Source: Fusobacteriaceae bacterium (GTDB lineage Bacteria > Fusobacteriota > Fusobacteriia > Fusobacteriales > Fusobacteriaceae). Taken from it: a stretch of DNA of 17,710 bases. The stretch spans positions 1-17,710 of the forward strand of contig DAOUPY010000006.1 in assembly GCA_030625925.1 (NCBI GenBank), read 5' to 3'. Below are positions 14,748 through 17,710 of this stretch, in pieces. Under the pieces are notes generated by a model that saw only the letters and a list, made by a program, of their open reading frames with translations, did not search any database and was not told the DNA's origin. Made by a program: the position numbers and the translations under genes. Position 1 is the stretch's first letter; each line of letters starts with the position of its first letter.

Positions 14748-14777
14748 ATTATAGACCATATCAATTTACTCTGTCAA
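14748..14777 (-). promoter_or_regulatory. Promoter of the FMN riboswitch-impX transcript
   Basis: On the minus strand a perfect TTGACA (14772-14777) and a perfect TATAAT (14748-14753) are 18 bp apart. The predicted start near 14741 is about 12 nt before the aptamer. The -35 box begins 3 bp beyond the stop of the upstream peptidase gene. Confidence 0.88.
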
Positions 14778-14779
14778 CA

Positions 14780-15565
14780 TTATTTATTATAATAAGTCAT
14801 GGCTTCAGGGAGATATTTCTCTATATCTTCTATCCTATGCCTGTGAGATGGATGTGTACTCATAAATTCATTCCCTCCATCGCTACTGAGTTCTGCCATT
14901 CTTTTCCAAAATTCTATGGCTTCTTCAGGATTATATCCTGCCATAGCCATAAAAATAAGACCTAATCTGTCTGCTTCTAATTCATGTTTCCTTGAATAAC
15001 TTAAGATCCCTAAATTAGACCCTATTCCATATGCCTGGAGTGCCATGTCGCTTGAAATAGGCAGTTCCACATTGGATAAACCTAGATTTAAAAGGTTAGC
15101 ACCTGTTTGTATAGCCATTTGATGACTCAATCTTTCAGAACCATGCCTAGCTACTGCATGTGCTACCTCATGTCCCATCACTACCGCTATCCCCAGTTCA
15201 TCTTTTGTAATGGGTAATATTCCAGTATAAAAAGCCACCTTTCCTCCTGGCATACACCAGGCGTTTATATCTTTTCCAGCTACCAGGTTAAATTTCCAAT
15301 CATACCCCTCAAGGAGGTTCTCCTGCCCCTTTTGTTTAAAATACTGCTCTACAGCAATAGAGATATTTTTACCAACTTTTTTTACTAATTCAGAATTTTT
15401 ATTGTTTAAAGGCTTATTTTCCTTTAGAAAGTCCTGGTATTGTTTCTCACTGAATACAATAATTTCACTTTCACTCACTAACATCAATTGGCCTCTTTCT
15501 GTAACAGGAACATTGCTGCAAGATATAATAAATATTAAACTAAACAGCAAAATTAACTTTTTCAT
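14780..15565 (-). CDS. M48-family zinc metallopeptidase lipoprotein (LoiP/BepA-like)
   Basis: A 261-residue cell-envelope metalloprotease. The N-terminus is a lipoprotein signal with lipobox IISC (13-16; C16 lipidated), so it is probably anchored in the outer membrane facing the periplasm. The active site HEVAH (132-136) supplies two zinc ligands and the catalytic Glu133, and SRKHELEAD (191-199) supplies the third ligand, probably E195. MPGGKVAFYTGILP (105-118) and the C-terminal STHPSHRHRI are also typical of the periplasmic M48 group (YggG/LoiP, BepA), which degrade misfolded outer-membrane proteins. The ATG is preceded by AGGGAGG. It lies 33 bp downstream of cbiA with no terminator between, so the two are probably cotranscribed despite no functional link that I can name. 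Confidence 0.93.
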   Translation of the reverse strand: MKKLILLFSLIFIISCSNVPVTERGQLMLVSESEIIVFSEKQYQDFLKENKPLNNKNSELVKKVGKNISIAVEQYFKQKGQENLLEGYDWKFNLVAGKDINAWCMPGGKVAFYTGILPITKDELGIAVVMGHEVAHAVARHGSERLSHQMAIQTGANLLNLGLSNVELPISSDMALQAYGIGSNLGILSYSRKHELEADRLGLIFMAMAGYNPEEAIEFWKRMAELSSDGGNEFMSTHPSHRHRIEDIEKYLPEAMTYYNK

Positions 15566-15598
15566 TTTTTTCCTCCCTAGTTTTTTAGTTTTTTTCGA

Positions 15599-16915
15599 TT
15601 ATCTATCAAATAATTTTACAAATACATCTAAATTTCCATAGAAATGTATATGTGGATATCCTGCTATGATCCTATCTTTTTCATAACCACAAGACCATTT
15701 TCTTCCATTTTTTTTCTTTAATTCAAAATATAGATTTTTTTCATCTGCATCATAGATATCTGAATAATGAAATTCGTGACATCTGCCATTTATTCCATCT
15801 TTGGTTTCGTAGTCCACATATCCAAATCTTTTAATATTAAGCCGTGATTTCATCTCCACCTTTATATCTAGTAGTCCACACATAGGATCAAAACTGCCGT
15901 CTAACTGCCTTATTCCCTTTGTAAGGTACATGAAACCTCCACACTCAGCATAGATAGGCATCTCCTTAGAAACCTTCCTTATATCCTCCATCATAGAGGT
16001 ATTCCCATATAATTTTTTACTGAATATCTCTGGGTATCCTCCTCCTAAATATATATAATCTAGGTTAGGTGGCAGATGGAGATCATTTGTAGGAGAAAAC
16101 TCTACTATTTCCATTCCTGTATATTCCATAAGTTTCAAGTTTTCAGAATAGTAAAATGAAAATGCCCTATCCTTTGCCACTCCTACTCTCTTTCCTTTAA
16201 ACCTACCTTTTAGATATTCAGCTGGATTTTTAAGTTCTACAGCGTCATTCCCATCCTCTGCAATCTCTAATATCTTATCTAAGTCTACATACTTTCTTGC
16301 CATATCCTTTAATATCTCGATCTTTTCATTCAGATCCTCTATCTCACTGGCCTGCTGTAACCCAAGATGACGCTCACCTATAGATACTCTGTCATCCTTT
16401 GGAAAATATCCTACACATGGGATTTCGGTATATCTTTCTATCCCTTCTCTCAAAAGGTTGTATAATCCTTCACTTCCAACATTATTTAATATTACTCCCC
16501 TTATCTTTACCCTGGGATCTAAATTCTTAAATCCTAATACTGTAGCTGCAATACTTGTAGAAGTGCCCTTTCCACTGACTACTAGTATCACAGGAATATC
16601 TAAAACACGAGACAGATGAGCACTGCTGTAATTATCTAATTCATGGTTTAATCCGTCATAAAGGCCCATAACTCCCTCTACCACACTAATTTTTTTAGCA
16701 TTTTTAGAGAATATATATTTCACTGCCTCCTCACCCATCATAAAAAGATCCAAATTATTAGATGGATTTTTAGTCACAAATTCATGAAACTTTGGATCGA
16801 TATAATCAGGGCCTGCCTTAAAAGGTGATACCCCTTCTAAAGCTCCCATTATAGCTGTACTAATTGTTGTTTTTCCCGCTCCACTGGATGTTCCGGCAAT
16901 AAGTATTTTTTTCAT
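15599..16915 (-). CDS. cbiA: Cobyrinate a,c-diamide synthase
   Basis: A 438-residue glutamine-dependent amidotransferase that adds amide groups to the a and c side chains of cobyrinic acid in cobalamin biosynthesis (CbiA in the anaerobic route, CobB in the aerobic one). The N-terminal dethiobiotin-synthetase-like ATPase half has P-loop GTSSGAGKTT (8-17), AGPDYIDPKFHE (34-45) and VVEGVMGLYDG (78-88). The C-terminal class I glutaminase half has nucleophile C325 in AECGGF and H383 in EFHYS. The ATG at 16913-16915 is chosen because GGGGGG lies just upstream and the protein then begins exactly at the ATPase strand; a longer frame upstream covers the promoter. The related CfbB of coenzyme F430 synthesis is unlikely in a bacterium. 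Other cob/cbi genes are not in the window. Confidence 0.94.
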   Translation of the reverse strand: MKKILIAGTSSGAGKTTISTAIMGALEGVSPFKAGPDYIDPKFHEFVTKNPSNNLDLFMMGEEAVKYIFSKNAKKISVVEGVMGLYDGLNHELDNYSSAHLSRVLDIPVILVVSGKGTSTSIAATVLGFKNLDPRVKIRGVILNNVGSEGLYNLLREGIERYTEIPCVGYFPKDDRVSIGERHLGLQQASEIEDLNEKIEILKDMARKYVDLDKILEIAEDGNDAVELKNPAEYLKGRFKGKRVGVAKDRAFSFYYSENLKLMEYTGMEIVEFSPTNDLHLPPNLDYIYLGGGYPEIFSKKLYGNTSMMEDIRKVSKEMPIYAECGGFMYLTKGIRQLDGSFDPMCGLLDIKVEMKSRLNIKRFGYVDYETKDGINGRCHEFHYSDIYDADEKNLYFELKKKNGRKWSCGYEKDRIIAGYPHIHFYGNLDVFVKLFDR

Positions 16916-16926
16916 TTCCCCCCCTA

Positions 16927-16952
16927 TTCTAGGAATGTAAATATTCCTAGAA
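16927..16952 (-). promoter_or_regulatory. Stem-loop in the cbiA leader
   Basis: A 10-bp perfect stem (ttctaggaat at 16927-16936 with its complement at 16943-16952, loop of 6) lies between the promoter and the cbiA ribosome site, ending a few bases before the G-run. No T-run follows, so it is not a terminator. It may affect mRNA stability or ribosome access, or be an operator in DNA. Confidence 0.6.
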
Positions 16953-16966
16953 ATCTTAATACTAAA

Positions 16967-16995
16967 ATTATACGATTCATTGGAAATTTTTGCAA
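16967..16995 (-). promoter_or_regulatory. Promoter of cbiA
   Basis: On the minus strand TTGCAA (16990-16995) and a perfect TATAAT (16967-16972) are exactly 17 bp apart. The leader is about 45 nt, too short for a cobalamin riboswitch, which would be common for such genes. Confidence 0.8.
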
Positions 16996-17047
16996 AGATT
17001 AAAAATAAATCTATAACGATATTCACTTTTATAATTTCCTAGATAAT

Positions 17048-17085
17048 AAAAAATACTCTCAAATTTATATGAGAGTATTTTTTTT
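17048..17085. terminator. Bidirectional intrinsic terminator
   Basis: A 13-bp perfect stem, aaaaaatactctc (17048-17060) with its complement (17071-17083), loop of 10, with T-runs on both strands. It ends the small coiled-coil gene on the minus strand and isolates it from the cbiA promoter. Confidence 0.88.
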
Positions 17086-17138
17086 ATTGCATTGTATCTT
17101 AGCTGTAAGGTATCTAAAATAATTTCTATAAATCTTAC

Positions 17139-17357
17139 TTATTTCATTATTATTCCCACAATAAGTAAACCAATAGTAAACAATAATAATTTATAATTAT
17201 TGTCGTCTACACCATTATCATTTTCTAAATCGTATATTTTTTCATGTAAAATTTGATTTTTTTTTATTAAATCTTCATTTTCTTTTCTAAATTCCTTAAT
17301 TTCTTTCATCACTGTCTTTAACTCTTTTTCAAGAATTTCATATTTTAATTTTGTCAT
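17139..17357 (-). CDS. Small tail-anchored coiled-coil membrane protein
   Basis: A 72-residue protein: residues 1-47 form a charged heptad-like coiled coil (LKYEILEKELKTVMKEIKEFRKEN...), a short Asp/Asn linker follows (48-54), and residues 57-71 are one hydrophobic segment at the extreme C-terminus. The topology is that of a tail-anchored protein with a cytoplasmic coiled coil. The ATG at 17355-17357 has AGGAGA 7-8 bases upstream, and a strong terminator follows, which supports it as a real gene. I do not recognise a family. It has no close neighbours in an operon. Confidence 0.75.
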   Translation of the reverse strand: MTKLKYEILEKELKTVMKEIKEFRKENEDLIKKNQILHEKIYDLENDNGVDDNNYKLLLFTIGLLIVGIIMK

Positions 17358-17632
17358 ATATATTCTCCTTAGATTATTTATTATTTTTTTCTATTCATTT
17401 CTTAAAAATGAAAAAATAAATCTAGAATCTTCTATCCGTAAATCTTTTCAACCCACTAAATAATTTCAAAAATAACTTATCTTTTCTTTTTTCATTTCAT
17501 TTGACGAAAATAAATAAACAAAAGTTTAAAAACATTAAAAAAAATTAATTTTTACTCCGACTTCATCACAAACTTAACACATTTCAATTTTTTTACACTC
17601 ATTTATAATAATATAATTTTTTAATCAATAAA
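17358..17632. other. Very AT-rich intergenic region
   Basis: About 275 bp without a convincing gene. It should contain the promoter of the small coiled-coil gene on the minus strand; a TTGAAA-like box lies at 17448-17453, but no clear -10 is spaced from it. A 16-codon minus-strand frame near 17600 has no ribosome site. I see no RNA gene or repeat here. Confidence 0.5.
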
Positions 17633-17662
17633 AAAATGAAGGGCAAATAAGCCCTTCATTTT
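17633..17662 (-). terminator. Intrinsic terminator at the right edge
   Basis: aaaatgaagggc (17633-17644) pairs with its complement at 17651-17662 around aaataa; an A-run (17631-17636 and before) gives the T-tail on the minus strand. It implies a minus-strand gene ending just to the right. Short open C-termini ending near 17685 or further right are possible, but the remaining 48 bp cannot show which. Confidence 0.75.
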
Positions 17663-17710
17663 CATTTTATCTATATTTCTTTATCTACTTCTTTACATAA
17701 TAATTATAAA

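Noticed and set aside
15599..17026. A 37-residue N-terminal extension of cbiA up to 17026
   Set aside because: The extension has no ribosome site and covers a good promoter and leader hairpin; the ATG at 16915 has a G-rich ribosome site and starts at the ATPase strand.
17590..17620. A 16-codon minus-strand frame near 17600 followed by an A/T-rich palindrome
   Set aside because: No ribosome site and no conserved feature; length is within chance for this composition.

Overview
This AT-rich window (roughly two-thirds A+T in the genes, higher between them) looks like a chromosomal segment of a fusobacterium, probably one of the environmental, B12-using types (Ilyobacter, Propionigenium, Cetobacterium or Psychrilyobacter-like). 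That placement is an inference. It rests on low GC, strong AGGAGG-type ribosome sites, a B12-dependent ribonucleotide reductase, and an FMN-riboswitch-controlled EamA transporter of the kind described as ImpX in Fusobacterium. No single gene proves it.

Left part (1-5.4 kb). The end of an unrecognised gene with its terminator is followed by about 430 bp of non-coding DNA carrying a perfect 15-bp inverted repeat, then a small tyrosine recombinase made almost only of the catalytic domain. The histone-like protein HU (minus strand) and the class II ribonucleotide reductase nrdJ (plus strand) are divergent; nrdJ has a TTG start and a possible NrdR box in its leader. Next come aroQ (type II 3-dehydroquinase), whose ribosome site lies inside a long stem-loop, and a translationally coupled pseudopilin-like membrane protein.

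Middle (5.4-11.7 kb). A stand-alone OLD-family ATPase/Toprim nuclease lies on the minus strand. A plus-strand oxidative pentose phosphate operon follows: gnd, zwf, pgl. The pgl frame is intact except for one in-frame TAG at 9594-9596. Facing it on the minus strand are a DUF2628-like membrane protein, a YfcE-type metallophosphoesterase and a small unknown protein.

Right part (11.7-17.7 kb), all minus strand: a secreted 5'-nucleotidase/cyclic phosphodiesterase; the riboflavin transporter impX behind a complete promoter, FMN aptamer and intrinsic terminator; an M48 lipoprotein metallopeptidase; cbiA (cobyrinate a,c-diamide synthase) with a good promoter and a leader hairpin; and a small tail-anchored coiled-coil protein. 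A terminator at the right edge points to another minus-strand gene ending near or beyond 17710.

Functional links are modest. cbiA makes a precursor of the cofactor that NrdJ needs, the gnd-zwf-pgl cluster is one pathway, and the recombinase and OLD nuclease are the only genes with a mobile-element or defence flavour. I found no CRISPR array, tRNA, rRNA or insertion sequence, and no multi-gene system that I would call clearly new. The items most worth a second look are the interrupted pgl, the aroQ stem-loop, the recombinase with its inverted repeat, the possible non-ATG start of the phosphoesterase, and the lone OLD nuclease.
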